From positions 1-48,617 of the forward strand of contig DJIL01000044.1 of the NCBI GenBank assembly GCA_002433595.1: a stretch of 48,617 nucleotides of DNA, written 5' to 3'. Made by a program: the position numbers and the translations under genes. The first letter of the stretch is position 1, and the number at the start of each line of letters is the position of its first letter. The DNA is from a bacterium UBP8_UBA6595 (lineage in GTDB: Bacteria; Margulisbacteria; Marinamargulisbacteria; UBA6595). A model generated the notes under the pieces. The model saw only the letters and a program-made list of their open reading frames with translations. It ran no database searches and was not told the DNA's origin. Of this stretch, positions 32,631 to 41,918 are shown one piece after another.

Positions 32631-33538
32631 TAGACTATATCGGCCCCCAAACCCGCATACCGATGATACGTTTGGTACTCAGTTTTTAGCTGAGCGGGGG
32701 TCACCGAGGCCAAGCCTTGGGTCCCCAACCCCTGAACGGTGTTGGCGGCCAACAACGTGCCATGAACCATGGCGCGGCGAATCCCATCTAAATTAATCGT
32801 GTCCAGTTGATCTAAAATACCGACCAATCCACCCGCAAAGGTATCGCCAGCACCCGTTGGGTCTACCGCCGTCATAATTGGAAATGCGGGTACTACACAA
32901 AACTGGTTACCATCATAAAATAAAGCCCCATGCTCCCCTTTCTTAACAATAATATGCCGGGCGCCATACGATAAGGCAATTGGCAAAGCGGCCATAATGC
33001 TGCTCGCACCCGTTAATTGCATTAGCTCTTGATCATTAAGCACAAGAATATCCACCAGTGGTATGACAGCCAATACGGCCTCGCGCTTGTGTTCAATCCA
33101 GAAATTCATAGTATCCAACACGACGCATGCCGGCGATTGAACCTGCTGAATCGCTTTTTTTTGTAACACTGGATCCACATTGGCACAAAACACCGTTTTT
33201 GCTGATTGCCAGTCTGCGGGTACTTGAGGATCAAATGCCAACAAAACATTTAAATCGGTTTGACGCGTCATGGCTTGCGCCATGTCTCCCGTGTAATACC
33301 CACTCCAGTGAAACGTATCCCCATCCCCAACAGCAACCCCCGTTGCGTCAATACCTCGAGTCTTAAATGCATCGTACTGATCAAAGTCATGACCAACAAC
33401 GCTGACAACCCCAACATCGGTAAACAACGATGCTGCCATTGACGCATACGTTGCGGATCCGCCTAGCAATCGCGTTCCCTGATTTGTGGGCGTCTCAATG
33501 GTATCAAACGCCACCGTTCCAATAATTAATACACTCAT
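32630..33538 (-). CDS. PfkB-family carbohydrate/nucleoside kinase
   Basis: 302-residue ribokinase-like kinase. N-terminal signature LLGGSATYASMAASLF (24-39) corresponds to the substrate-binding GG motif. The C-terminal PfkB signature DPTGAGDTFAGG (226-237) has catalytic Asp232 and the anion hole. The lid is small, closer to adenosine/sugar kinases of uncertain specificity than to 6-phosphofructokinase. Coupled to ileS (ATGA) and to the methyltransferase. Substrate cannot be named from sequence. Confidence 0.85.
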   Translation of the reverse strand: MSVLIIGTVAFDTIETPTNQGTRLLGGSATYASMAASLFTDVGVVSVVGHDFDQYDAFKTRGIDATGVAVGDGDTFHWSGYYTGDMAQAMTRQTDLNVLLAFDPQVPADWQSAKTVFCANVDPVLQKKAIQQVQSPACVVLDTMNFWIEHKREAVLAVIPLVDILVLNDQELMQLTGASSIMAALPIALSYGARHIIVKKGEHGALFYDGNQFCVVPAFPIMTAVDPTGAGDTFAGGLVGILDQLDTINLDGIRRAMVHGTLLAANTVQGLGTQGLASVTPAQLKTEYQTYHRYAGLGADIV

Positions 33539-36231
33539 TGCACAACCTCCACAACCTGCTCACACCGCGCACATACCGTATCCGATACTGTCGGGTCATA
33601 CCGCCAACATCGGTCACATTTTTTATAATCCACTGGGGTTACCTGAACCGCTACATCTGTGCTGTTCGTATCCACACAACACGTAACCTCAGCCACCAAC
33701 AATACTGTTCGCCACTCTGAAAATGATGCTAAATGAGCTAAGCGACTCGGCAACGTAATGGTCACCTGTGTTTGCAAAAACTGCTTAATCACTTTCGTTT
33801 GACGCAACGCTTCTGCCGCTTGGTACACCTGTTCTTTAATCGCAAAAACTGCTGGCCACGTCTGTTTAGCCTCCGCCTGAGCCAATTCTGTACTGTGCGT
33901 ACCCGGTTCAAAAACAGTCAAACTGTGAACGCTTGGCATCGTTTTTAATGCATAATACTGGTAAGCATCCTCAGCGGTAAATACCAAAATGGGGGCAATC
34001 ATACGAATGAACAACTCAAACAAATAGACCAATGTGGATTGGGCACATTGGCGCGAATGTGATTGAGGGGCATCGCAATACAAACGATCTTTAACGCTAT
34101 CTAAATAATGGGCACTCAGATCCCCGGAACAAAATTGACCAATACGCTGAACGGCCCGATGAATCGCTAAAGCATTATACTCTGACACAACGGCATCGTG
34201 TACCGTTTGCGCTTGATGTACAATCCAACGATCCATCGGCGTAAGCGTATCGACCGGTACACACACGCCTGAAAACTTATTTAAATTACCCAGTAAAAAT
34301 CGAAGCGTATTGCGAATTTTTAAAAACGACTGCTTGGCTTGATCCAATAACTGGGGGGATAGTTGCACATCGTCTTTAGCATCGACCGATGCGACCCACC
34401 AGCGCAAAATATCGGCGCCATAACTTTGAATGATTTGAGCCGGCTTGGTAGCATTTCCTTTTGATTTGCTCATCTTTTTACCCTGCTCATCCACAATAAA
34501 CCCGTGCGTCATGACGGTTTTAAATGGCGGCACTTGTCGAACTGCCACGGCCAATAAAAGCGCCGATTGAAACCAGCCCCGGTGCTGATCTGTCCCCTCA
34601 ATTACAAGATCAGCCGGCTCATCATCTAGCATGAAACTGCTGCCCGATTCAAACCACACATCCAAAATATCCATTACTTTTTCAAAGTGACGGCCGCCGC
34701 ACGCTGCGCAGCATGTATTTGGCGGAATAATCGCCGCTGTTGGTTGCTCAAACCATACGGTTGACCCATGCTTTCGAACCGCTTTTTGAATGGCTGTATT
34801 GACTTCAGCCGTTAGCGCCGGCTCACCACACGATTGGCAGCGAACTACCGGAATGGGTATTCCCCACCGGCGTTGGCGAGAAATGCACCAATCGGGCCGC
34901 TGCTCAATCATGGATCTCATTCGGGTCTCCCCCCACTCCGGCACCCAATTTATTGTTGGCAATGCCGCTAATGCCATCTCTCGCAATGTTTTCCCGTTGG
35001 GCATCGCTTTGTCCATAGCGATAAACCACTGCGGCGTTGCACGAAAAATAACCGGGTTGTGACACCGCCAACACTGTGGATACGCATGCTGAATGGTTGC
35101 ATCATCAACCAAGCGATTGATATCCCTAAGATGGTCACGAATTTGGGGCGACGCTTTGAACACAAACTGCCCCATCCAATCGCCCTGAGTCAAGCAACCG
35201 GAATCATCGACCGGCACAACCACATCCCAGCCATACTGCTGTCCCACTTGGTAGTCATCAACCCCGTGACCCGGTGCAATATGCACAACCCCTGTGCCAT
35301 CTGTATCGGTAACAAAGTCCGCAAGCCCAATCGGTGCCGCCTGATCTAAAAAGGGGTGCTGAGCCACAAGCCCCTCAAGATCTCGCCCCGGCATGGTTCT
35401 CAAAACTTGACCCGAAAGGGGCCGTGTTTCTGCCAGTGCCTCCCACCGAGTTTTTGCCATAATTGCGACTTCCGACTCCAACTCAACCACCACATAGTCT
35501 AGATCGGGGTTTACCGCTAGCCCTACATTGGCTGGAAGGGTCCATGGCGTTGTTGTCCATACCCACAACGATGGTTCTAATTTGGTATCAACTCCGACCC
35601 CCTTTATTAAGGGAAACCGCACCGTTACCGATACGGACTGATGCGTGTCGTATTCAATTTCAGCCTCCGCCAATGCCGTTTTACAACACGTGCACCAATG
35701 AATGGGTTTTCGCCCATGGTACACCAAACCGGCAGCCGCCAACTGACCAAAGACCGCTACCACATGCGCTTCATACTCTGAATCTGCCGTCAAATACGGA
35801 GTTTCCCAGTCGGCATCAATGCCTAGACGTTGAAACCCTGTGCGCTGACGATCAACATAATCATTGGCAAAGGCATGGCACTGCTTACGAAATGTCACGC
35901 AGTCCGATGCCTTACCGGATTGTTTTTTGATCACTTGAGTTTCAATTGGCAACCCATGGCAATCCCATCCAGGTTGAAAATTAATCGATCGACCCATCAT
36001 GCGTTGGGATCGGCATACGATGTCTTTAAGGACTTTATTTAATGCATGACCCGCATGAATATCGCCATTGGGATACGGCGGTCCATCGTGAAGTCGATAC
36101 CGAATGCCCGCTGAATGTTTCTCCGATTGTTCGGCCCATTGAGCCAACCATCGGGGTTCCATATCAGACAAACCAGCCCGTGGCGGAAACGCCGTATGCG
36201 GCAATTGCACGGTATCTTTCAAGTTGCTCAT
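33535..36231 (-). CDS. ileS: Isoleucyl-tRNA synthetase
   Basis: Class I synthetase. 898 residues, slightly shorter than E. coli (938). DGPPYPNGDIHAGHALNK (49-66) carries HIGH as HAGH; GKKMSKSKGN near residue 600 is the KMSKS loop; WCISRQRRWGIPIP is the catalytic-domain signature. The editing domain (CP1) is between, with the TDGTGVVHIAPGHG sequence. The C-terminal zinc finger has C872, C875, C887 and C890 (CDRCWRY...CARC), the bacterial type 1 pattern sensitive to mupirocin. Start overlaps clpX by 4 bp. Confidence 0.97.
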   Translation of the reverse strand: MSNLKDTVQLPHTAFPPRAGLSDMEPRWLAQWAEQSEKHSAGIRYRLHDGPPYPNGDIHAGHALNKVLKDIVCRSQRMMGRSINFQPGWDCHGLPIETQVIKKQSGKASDCVTFRKQCHAFANDYVDRQRTGFQRLGIDADWETPYLTADSEYEAHVVAVFGQLAAAGLVYHGRKPIHWCTCCKTALAEAEIEYDTHQSVSVTVRFPLIKGVGVDTKLEPSLWVWTTTPWTLPANVGLAVNPDLDYVVVELESEVAIMAKTRWEALAETRPLSGQVLRTMPGRDLEGLVAQHPFLDQAAPIGLADFVTDTDGTGVVHIAPGHGVDDYQVGQQYGWDVVVPVDDSGCLTQGDWMGQFVFKASPQIRDHLRDINRLVDDATIQHAYPQCWRCHNPVIFRATPQWFIAMDKAMPNGKTLREMALAALPTINWVPEWGETRMRSMIEQRPDWCISRQRRWGIPIPVVRCQSCGEPALTAEVNTAIQKAVRKHGSTVWFEQPTAAIIPPNTCCAACGGRHFEKVMDILDVWFESGSSFMLDDEPADLVIEGTDQHRGWFQSALLLAVAVRQVPPFKTVMTHGFIVDEQGKKMSKSKGNATKPAQIIQSYGADILRWWVASVDAKDDVQLSPQLLDQAKQSFLKIRNTLRFLLGNLNKFSGVCVPVDTLTPMDRWIVHQAQTVHDAVVSEYNALAIHRAVQRIGQFCSGDLSAHYLDSVKDRLYCDAPQSHSRQCAQSTLVYLFELFIRMIAPILVFTAEDAYQYYALKTMPSVHSLTVFEPGTHSTELAQAEAKQTWPAVFAIKEQVYQAAEALRQTKVIKQFLQTQVTITLPSRLAHLASFSEWRTVLLVAEVTCCVDTNSTDVAVQVTPVDYKKCDRCWRYDPTVSDTVCARCEQVVEVVQ

Positions 36232-37343
36232 GAAAGCTCTTTATGAACCATGGCTTGAAAATCAGGGGCCGTGTTGTTGTCTAAGTAGGTCATTACATCC
36301 GCTTGTGTAATGGTCACTGACTGTACTGAGTTATCGGGTGCTGTAAACATTGTGTCCAGTAAGAGGGCTTCTACAATGGTTCGCAACGCACGAGCCCCCA
36401 CCTTGCGTTTCTTAGCAATTTTGGCAATGGCCATTAACGCATCGTTTTCGACGTTAAGCGTAATGCCATCCATGCCCAACAGCGCTGCATATTGCTTAAT
36501 GATCGCATTTTTAGGCTGCGTTAAAATTTGAACAAAAGCGGCTTCATCCAAATGCTGAAGGGGTGCAATCACGGGTAAGCGCCCAATCAACTCTGGAATA
36601 ATTCCAAACTTTAATAAATCTTCTTGTTGCACATGATCAAATACCGCGTATTCTGGTACAGAATCGCCGACCAAATTCCCTGTTTTAAACCCGATGGACT
36701 GTTGATTTAAGCGCGACTGAATAATCGATTCCAAGCCATGAAATGCGCCACCCACAATAAACAATATATTTGCCGTATTCATGGTAAAAAAAGCTTGCCC
36801 CGGATGCTTACGCCCACCCCGTGCGGGTATATTTACAACGGTTCCTTCTAACATCTTCAATAAGGCCTGCTGAACCCCTTCACCCGATACATCTCGGGTA
36901 ATCGAGGCATTTTCGGATTTACGGGTGATCTTATCAATTTCATCAATATAAATAATGCCTTTTTCCGCCAATTCAATCGACTCATCCGCCATTTGATACA
37001 ACCGAAACAAGACGGTTTCAACATCTTCACCCACATACCCAGATTCGGTTAACGTTGTTGCATCGGCAATTGCAAAAGGCACCCCCAACAACTTGGCTAA
37101 TGATTGCGCAAATAGCGTCTTCCCTGTTCCCGTAGGCCCAACCAATAAAACATTGCTTTTTTGAATTTCAACATCGGAGCTATGACTAAGGGCTAGCAAC
37201 CGCTTATAGTGATTATAAACAGCGACTGAAATTATCTTTTTGGCATACGCTTGACCAATAATATAATTGTCAAAAAACGCATGTATTTCCGAGGGCTTCG
37301 GTACCGGTATCGATACCGAATCGTTTTCTTGATCCGACGCCAT
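36228..37343 (-). CDS. clpX: ClpX AAA+ unfoldase lacking the N-terminal zinc-binding domain
   Basis: Unfolds proteins and feeds them to ClpP. 371 residues against ~410-430 usually. The first recognisable ClpX sequence, PKPSEIHAFFDNYIIGQAYAKK, begins at residue 15, so the ~60-residue C4 zinc domain that dimerises and binds adaptors such as SspB is absent. The AAA+ core is complete: Walker A GPTGTGKT (69-76), pore loop GYVG, Walker B IIYIDEIDK, RKH loop (GRKHPG), IGF ClpP-docking loop (SIGF) and the C-terminal small domain with KRKVGARALR sensor 2. Start ATG 37343; only 9 bp separate it from clpP, so the missing domain is not hidden upstream. Confidence 0.95.
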   Translation of the reverse strand: MASDQENDSVSIPVPKPSEIHAFFDNYIIGQAYAKKIISVAVYNHYKRLLALSHSSDVEIQKSNVLLVGPTGTGKTLFAQSLAKLLGVPFAIADATTLTESGYVGEDVETVLFRLYQMADESIELAEKGIIYIDEIDKITRKSENASITRDVSGEGVQQALLKMLEGTVVNIPARGGRKHPGQAFFTMNTANILFIVGGAFHGLESIIQSRLNQQSIGFKTGNLVGDSVPEYAVFDHVQQEDLLKFGIIPELIGRLPVIAPLQHLDEAAFVQILTQPKNAIIKQYAALLGMDGITLNVENDALMAIAKIAKKRKVGARALRTIVEALLLDTMFTAPDNSVQSVTITQADVMTYLDNNTAPDFQAMVHKELS

Positions 37344-37352
37344 AAGTACCCC

Positions 37353-37937
37353 CTACTTTTTTGTAATAATTTCGTCGATAATTCCGTATTTTAAGGCTTC
37401 ATCGGCCGTCATAAAATAATCGCGTTCGGTGTCGGCTTTTATTTTGTCTAATGATTGACCTGTGTGATGCGTTAAAATTTCATTGAGGCGTTGTTTAATT
37501 CGCAAAATCTCATTGGCCTGAATCTCAATATCCGTGGCTTGGCCCTGAGCCCCCCCCAACGGCTGATGAATCATAATCCGGGCGTTGGGCAATGCATAGC
37601 GCTTACCCGCCTCACCCGCGCACAACAACAAGGCGCCCATCGAGGCAGCCTGGCCAATGCATATCGTGGCTACTGGGGATTTAATGTATTGCATCGTATC
37701 GTAAATTGCCATACCCGAAGTTACAACGCCCCCGGGACTATTTACATACATAAAAATCTCTTTTTCACTGTTTTCAGCTTCCAAAAACAACAGTTGGGCA
37801 ATCACCGTACTCGCCATCGCGTCGGAGACACCATCCGCTAAAAAAATAATGCGTTCTTTTAACAGTCGCGAATAAATATCGTAGGATCGCTCGCCACGGC
37901 CTGTTTGTTCAATAACCATTGGGATCAATGTTGACAT
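37353..37937 (-). CDS. clpP: ATP-dependent Clp protease proteolytic subunit
   Basis: Serine protease forming the tetradecameric chamber. From ATG 37937 it is 194 residues; AAGGAG six bases upstream and the family N-terminus (LIPMVIEQTGRGERSYDIYSRLL) select this start over ATG 37961, which would overlap tig. Catalytic triad: Ser99 in QAASMGA, His124 in MIHQPLGG, Asp173 in TERDYFM. EKEIFMYVNSPGG forms the oxyanion segment. The tig-clpP-clpX order is the classical one. Confidence 0.97.
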   Translation of the reverse strand: MSTLIPMVIEQTGRGERSYDIYSRLLKERIIFLADGVSDAMASTVIAQLLFLEAENSEKEIFMYVNSPGGVVTSGMAIYDTMQYIKSPVATICIGQAASMGALLLCAGEAGKRYALPNARIMIHQPLGGAQGQATDIEIQANEILRIKQRLNEILTHHTGQSLDKIKADTERDYFMTADEALKYGIIDEIITKK

Positions 37938-37951
37938 GGGGGTCTCCTTAT

Positions 37952-39244
37952 TTATTTCCATTTTGTTTCGTCCACCAAAAATGCAAGTGTTTTTCGACTA
38001 ATCACATCTGCCCGAAACATTCCCTCGTCAATATTATGTTTTCGGCAGGCTGCTAAATCTGGAAACTGTGGCACATTCATGCTTTTAATATATGCATCAA
38101 TATCGGTATCATCGGCCATGATTGATTCTGAATCCGCAATGGCCTTAATCACCAACCGTTCTTTAACCGATTTCTCAGCGTCCGGCCGAAAATTATCTTT
38201 AATCTGATCAACCCCCGTATTCTGAAACTGACAGTACTGATCCAAGGTCAACCCTTGCCGCTCTACCATGGATGAAAACTGACGAAATTGCTGATCTACT
38301 TCTTGATTGATCATTGCCGCTGGAACAGCAATGGTCATGGCCTCCACAATGGCGGTTAGTACCGTCGTTCGATCGGTTGCCACCGCTTCATCGGCTCGCT
38401 CTTTCTCTAGTTTTTCTCGCATTGCTTTGCAATACATATCCACTGATTTGTATTCCCCCACACTGGCAACCCATTCATCCGTGAGGGACGGCTCAACCCA
38501 GTATTGAATCTGCGTGATTTTAATCTGAAACTCAAGCGTCTTGCCTTGCACATCGGGATTGTTGTAATCGTCTGGATAGGCGACTGAAAATGTTTTTTCA
38601 GCATCCAGGACTAGACCTTCGACTTCAGAATCAAAGTCTGCACCATATGGCCCCTTGCCCACAATAGTACCTGCTGTTTCACGGGTCCATAGCGCATAAT
38701 GCTCGCCTTCGCACGTTGCCGCCATGCTAAATCGAACCATGTCGCCAGTCCCAATTTCATGCGTATCGCCAGCGGCTACTTGCTCAAACTTGCCATTCTT
38801 TTTTCGCGCTTCTGAAATATAAGTGTCTACATCCGAATCGGTAACCGAAACATCTGCTTTTTCAAGCTTTAACCCTTTGTATTTACCTAATTTAATCACC
38901 GGCTGAACCGTGATCTCACAGGAAAACTGTATTGGTTTTTCCAAGTCATAAGGCTCAATATTGACATTGCCAGGATTGTCCACAACTTTCAAGTCCAACT
39001 CTTTAATTGCTGACTGATAGGCCGATTCAATGGCTTCAATAACGGCCTCTTTCATAATGGGTTCTTGCCCGTAATTTCGCTCATATACCTTGCGCGGCAC
39101 TTTCCCTTTTCGAAATCCATCTACTTTTGCTGTCTTGGCCACCCGTGGGTATACAACATCCATAAGATCTATGGCTGCCTGAATGTCTTCCTCAACGGAT
39201 AAAAACACAGTGTTTTCTTTTCGATCTGATTTTACAATTTTCAT
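37952..39244 (-). CDS. tig: Trigger factor
   Basis: Ribosome-associated chaperone and prolyl isomerase. 430 residues. The ribosome-docking signature GFRKGKVPRKVYERNYG (43-59) is intact. A FKBP-like PPIase domain follows (~150-235; GTGDMVRFSM..., GPYGADFDSEVEGLVLDAEKTFSVAYPDDY), and the helical C-terminal arms fill the rest. It docks on L23, encoded at 21715. A GGCAGG sequence ~9 nt upstream of ATG 39244 is the likely ribosome binding site. Confidence 0.95.
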   Translation of the reverse strand: MKIVKSDRKENTVFLSVEEDIQAAIDLMDVVYPRVAKTAKVDGFRKGKVPRKVYERNYGQEPIMKEAVIEAIESAYQSAIKELDLKVVDNPGNVNIEPYDLEKPIQFSCEITVQPVIKLGKYKGLKLEKADVSVTDSDVDTYISEARKKNGKFEQVAAGDTHEIGTGDMVRFSMAATCEGEHYALWTRETAGTIVGKGPYGADFDSEVEGLVLDAEKTFSVAYPDDYNNPDVQGKTLEFQIKITQIQYWVEPSLTDEWVASVGEYKSVDMYCKAMREKLEKERADEAVATDRTTVLTAIVEAMTIAVPAAMINQEVDQQFRQFSSMVERQGLTLDQYCQFQNTGVDQIKDNFRPDAEKSVKERLVIKAIADSESIMADDTDIDAYIKSMNVPQFPDLAACRKHNIDEGMFRADVISRKTLAFLVDETKWK

Positions 39245-39293
39245 TGTTTTTACCTGCCTATTTATTGTTTTTAATACGTGTAATCATATCTAA

Positions 39294-39322
39294 ATTGTCT
39301 CGAATATTAAGGATTGTGTCAA
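39294..39322 (-). promoter_or_regulatory. Sigma-70-type promoter for tig-clpP-clpX
   Basis: In the 94-bp gap between tgt and tig the minus strand has a perfect -35 TTGACA (39317-39322), a 17-bp spacer and GACAAT (39294-39299; four of six). The start near 39287 gives a ~43-nt leader. The 14 bases GCTTGACACAATCC resemble the rpmJ promoter (GCTTGACGCAGTCC; 12 of 14). No heat-shock operator is evident. Confidence 0.7.
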
Positions 39323-39338
39323 GCGAGTGACCGCTCAA

Positions 39339-40406
39339 TTAGCCTATTTGATTGCGAATTGTGTCCACCAATCGAATTAAGTACCGCAAATTATGAATGC
39401 TCAGCAAGGTTGCCGCTGACAATTCCCGTGCATGAATTAAATGCCGCAAATACCCGCGCGAAAAGCGCATGCATGTATAACAATCACACCCCGGCTGAAT
39501 CGGCTCTGGATCCAATTTAAATCGTGCCTGCTTTAGCGATACCCGTTGGTGACCCGCCATAAATACTTGGCCGTGTCGGGCCAGGCGTGTCGGCAATACA
39601 CAGTCAAACATGTCCGCTCCCGATCGAATAGCCACTTCCAAATTTTCCGGCAACCCAATCCCCATAATATAGCGAGGTTTGTCTGGAGGGAGCTGGGGCG
39701 TCACCGTCTCAATAATTCGGTGCATGTCTGCCATAGGCTCGCCAACACTCACGCCCCCAATGGCAAATCCAGAAAAGGCATGTTGCGTAATCGCCGCCAC
39801 ACTCTCTTGGCGTAAATCATCATACATCCCGCCCTGAACCAGGCCAAATAACAGCTGATCTGTATTTAACGTGTGCCAATAGCGTGCCGCGTCGGCTTCC
39901 CATCGGTGCGTGATTGCCATATCCGCTGCTGTTTGGGCTTTTGTTGCGCCATACGGAGTACAAATATCCAGCGGCATCATAATATCACTGCCTAGACGAA
40001 CTTGATGATCCACTACCGTTTGGGGGGTAAACCGATGGCGCGAGCCGTCCAAGTGGGACTTGAACACCACCCCATCCGCGTCAATCGTGCGTTGCGATTG
40101 CAACGAAAACACTTGATACCCGCCTGAATCCGTTAAAATTGGGCGGTCCCATTGCATAAATGCATGCAGGCCACCCGCGGCTTGAATAAGCTCAGACCCC
40201 GGGCGCAACGCTAAATGATAGGTATTGGATAAAATAATTTGCGAACCCAGCGAAACCAACTGATCTGGCAACACGCCTTTGACGGCCGCTTGCGTGCCGA
40301 CTGGCATAAATACTGGGGTGTCAATATACCCATGAGGCGTCCACAATCGACCCCGTCGAGCTTTGGATTTTTTATCGGTCTTTAAAACTGAAAACCCATG
40401 ATTCAT
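39339..40406 (-). CDS. tgt: Queuine/preQ1 tRNA-guanine transglycosylase
   Basis: Exchanges guanine-34 of GUN-anticodon tRNAs for preQ1 in queuosine synthesis. 355 residues, TIM barrel. LTDSGGYQVFS (91-101) includes catalytic Asp93; SHLDGSRHRFTP and GLVQGGMYDDLRQES follow; the zinc site is C307, C309, C312 (CDCYTC) with H338. All catalytic residues are present. No queuosine-synthesis genes are nearby. ATG 40406 has no Shine-Dalgarno but has TATAGT boxes at 40419-40424 and 40424-40429. It overlaps the proposed murC start head to head by 9 bp. Confidence 0.95.
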   Translation of the reverse strand: MNHGFSVLKTDKKSKARRGRLWTPHGYIDTPVFMPVGTQAAVKGVLPDQLVSLGSQIILSNTYHLALRPGSELIQAAGGLHAFMQWDRPILTDSGGYQVFSLQSQRTIDADGVVFKSHLDGSRHRFTPQTVVDHQVRLGSDIMMPLDICTPYGATKAQTAADMAITHRWEADAARYWHTLNTDQLLFGLVQGGMYDDLRQESVAAITQHAFSGFAIGGVSVGEPMADMHRIIETVTPQLPPDKPRYIMGIGLPENLEVAIRSGADMFDCVLPTRLARHGQVFMAGHQRVSLKQARFKLDPEPIQPGCDCYTCMRFSRGYLRHLIHARELSAATLLSIHNLRYLIRLVDTIRNQIG

Positions 40407-41918
40407 AAAATATATGATACTATACTATACACTTTGAAAGAAAAAAAACATTGGGATCCAAATAAAAACCCGATTGCAAGTGGGGATTTATCGCGCAGAA
40501 AATTACTGCCACAAGCCGCTTGGCACGCGGACTGGCACCACATCCACTTAATTGGGATTGGGGGCGTTGGCATGAGTGGACTGGCTCACCTATATCACCA
40601 ACAAGGGTTTCGCGTTACCGGCTCTGATTTAGCCAGAAACTCCTATACAAAAAAACTAGAAGCCCTGGGTATTTCTGTATTCATGGGGCATCACGCTGAC
40701 CACTCCACGGGGGCTGATTGTGTGATTGTCTCTTCCGCTGTTCAGCCCACCAATCCCGAACTGGTTGCGGCAAAAACGGCGGGCTGCCCCGTGATTAAGC
40801 GTGGGGATGCTTTGGCTCATATTATGACGCATTATCCCCATCGCTGGGTGGTTGCCGGCACCCATGGCAAGACCACTACGTCCACCCTCTGGGTGCATGC
40901 CTTGACACAAATTGGACAGCCTCCCAGCTATGCCATTGGCGCAACAGTGCTCCATAGTGGGACCAATGCCCACACTCAGAGCACTACACATTTTGTGGCT
41001 GAATCCGATGAAAGCGACGGCTCCTTTTTAGCCCTATCTCCAACAGTTGCCATTATTACTAATATTGAACACGAGCATGTTGATTTTTACCCGACTATAT
41101 CCGAATTAGTGGCTAGTTTTCGAGTCTTTATTGCGACTGTTCTGGACGCCGGTGGCTGGGTTATTGCTAATTACGACGACCCTATTTTAGCCCAAGCATT
41201 GCCGACCCAATCGGACCGCATTATCACCTACGGCACCCATCCCAATGCCACTGTATTTGCCACGGATATCGATACAACACCGACGGGTTGCCACTATACA
41301 TTAAATACACCCAATGGGGTCGTTAAGCAGATTGAATTGCCCATGCTAGGCGACCACAATATATCCAATAGTTTAGGGGTTATGGCTGCCCTTTACCAAG
41401 CCGATTTACCGGTACCGCCTACCGTGTTTTCAGGGTTTAAAGGTGCCTCTCGCCGGTTTGAGCCCATTGGCACCCATAATGCAATTCAAATTATTGATGA
41501 CTATGCCCATCACCCAACAGAAATAAAAACGGTATTGGCTGGTATGAAAGCCTTGAATGCGGCACGAATCGTTTGTGTGTTTCAACCGCATCGGTTGTCA
41601 CGGGTTGCGGCATTAGTCACCGATTTTTCCAATTGCTTCAATGACGCAGACTGGCTTATTGTAACGCCTATTTATACTGCCAACGAGCCCCCTAAAAATT
41701 CCGATGCCATTCGGCAAGAATTGCTTATTAATATTCAACGCCATTCAACAGCCACTGTCCAATACGAGTCCGACCTGAATGCTTTAGCTGATAAAGTTGC
41801 CCCCGCCCTACGACCTGGTGACGTGGTTATTACACTAGGAGCCGGTAATATTTCACGTGTTGCACACGCCCTACTCCATGCAATAACCCATGATACCTGT
41901 GTTGTTCAAAACGTTTGA
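40398..41918 (+). CDS. murC: UDP-N-acetylmuramate-L-alanine ligase
   Basis: Adds L-Ala to UDP-MurNAc in peptidoglycan synthesis, using ATP. 506 residues from ATG 40398. The Rossmann-like N-terminal motif HLIGIGGVGMSG is at 50-61, P-loop AGTHGKTTTS at 153-162, YAHHPTEI near 374, and the C-terminal domain is complete. About 45-50 residues precede the GIGG motif, more than usual; TTG 40434 is the main alternative start, placed right after TATACT/TATACA boxes at 40421-40431. The ATG at 40398 lies inside the 5' end of tgt on the other strand and has no ribosome binding site, so the true start is uncertain. Confidence 0.95.
   Translation: MIHKIYDTILYTLKEKKHWDPNKNPIASGDLSRRKLLPQAAWHADWHHIHLIGIGGVGMSGLAHLYHQQGFRVTGSDLARNSYTKKLEALGISVFMGHHADHSTGADCVIVSSAVQPTNPELVAAKTAGCPVIKRGDALAHIMTHYPHRWVVAGTHGKTTTSTLWVHALTQIGQPPSYAIGATVLHSGTNAHTQSTTHFVAESDESDGSFLALSPTVAIITNIEHEHVDFYPTISELVASFRVFIATVLDAGGWVIANYDDPILAQALPTQSDRIITYGTHPNATVFATDIDTTPTGCHYTLNTPNGVVKQIELPMLGDHNISNSLGVMAALYQADLPVPPTVFSGFKGASRRFEPIGTHNAIQIIDDYAHHPTEIKTVLAGMKALNAARIVCVFQPHRLSRVAALVTDFSNCFNDADWLIVTPIYTANEPPKNSDAIRQELLINIQRHSTATVQYESDLNALADKVAPALRPGDVVITLGAGNISRVAHALLHAITHDTCVVQNV
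40419..40431. promoter_or_regulatory. Overlapping divergent -10-like boxes between tgt and murC
   Basis: Plus strand reads TATACT (40421-40426) and TATACA (40426-40431); minus strand reads TATAGT at 40419-40424 and 40424-40429. A TTCATA at 40402-40407 could be the -35 for murC with an 18-bp spacer. On the minus strand the -35 region is a T-tract. The two promoters would share DNA and probably exclude each other. Confidence 0.45.
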
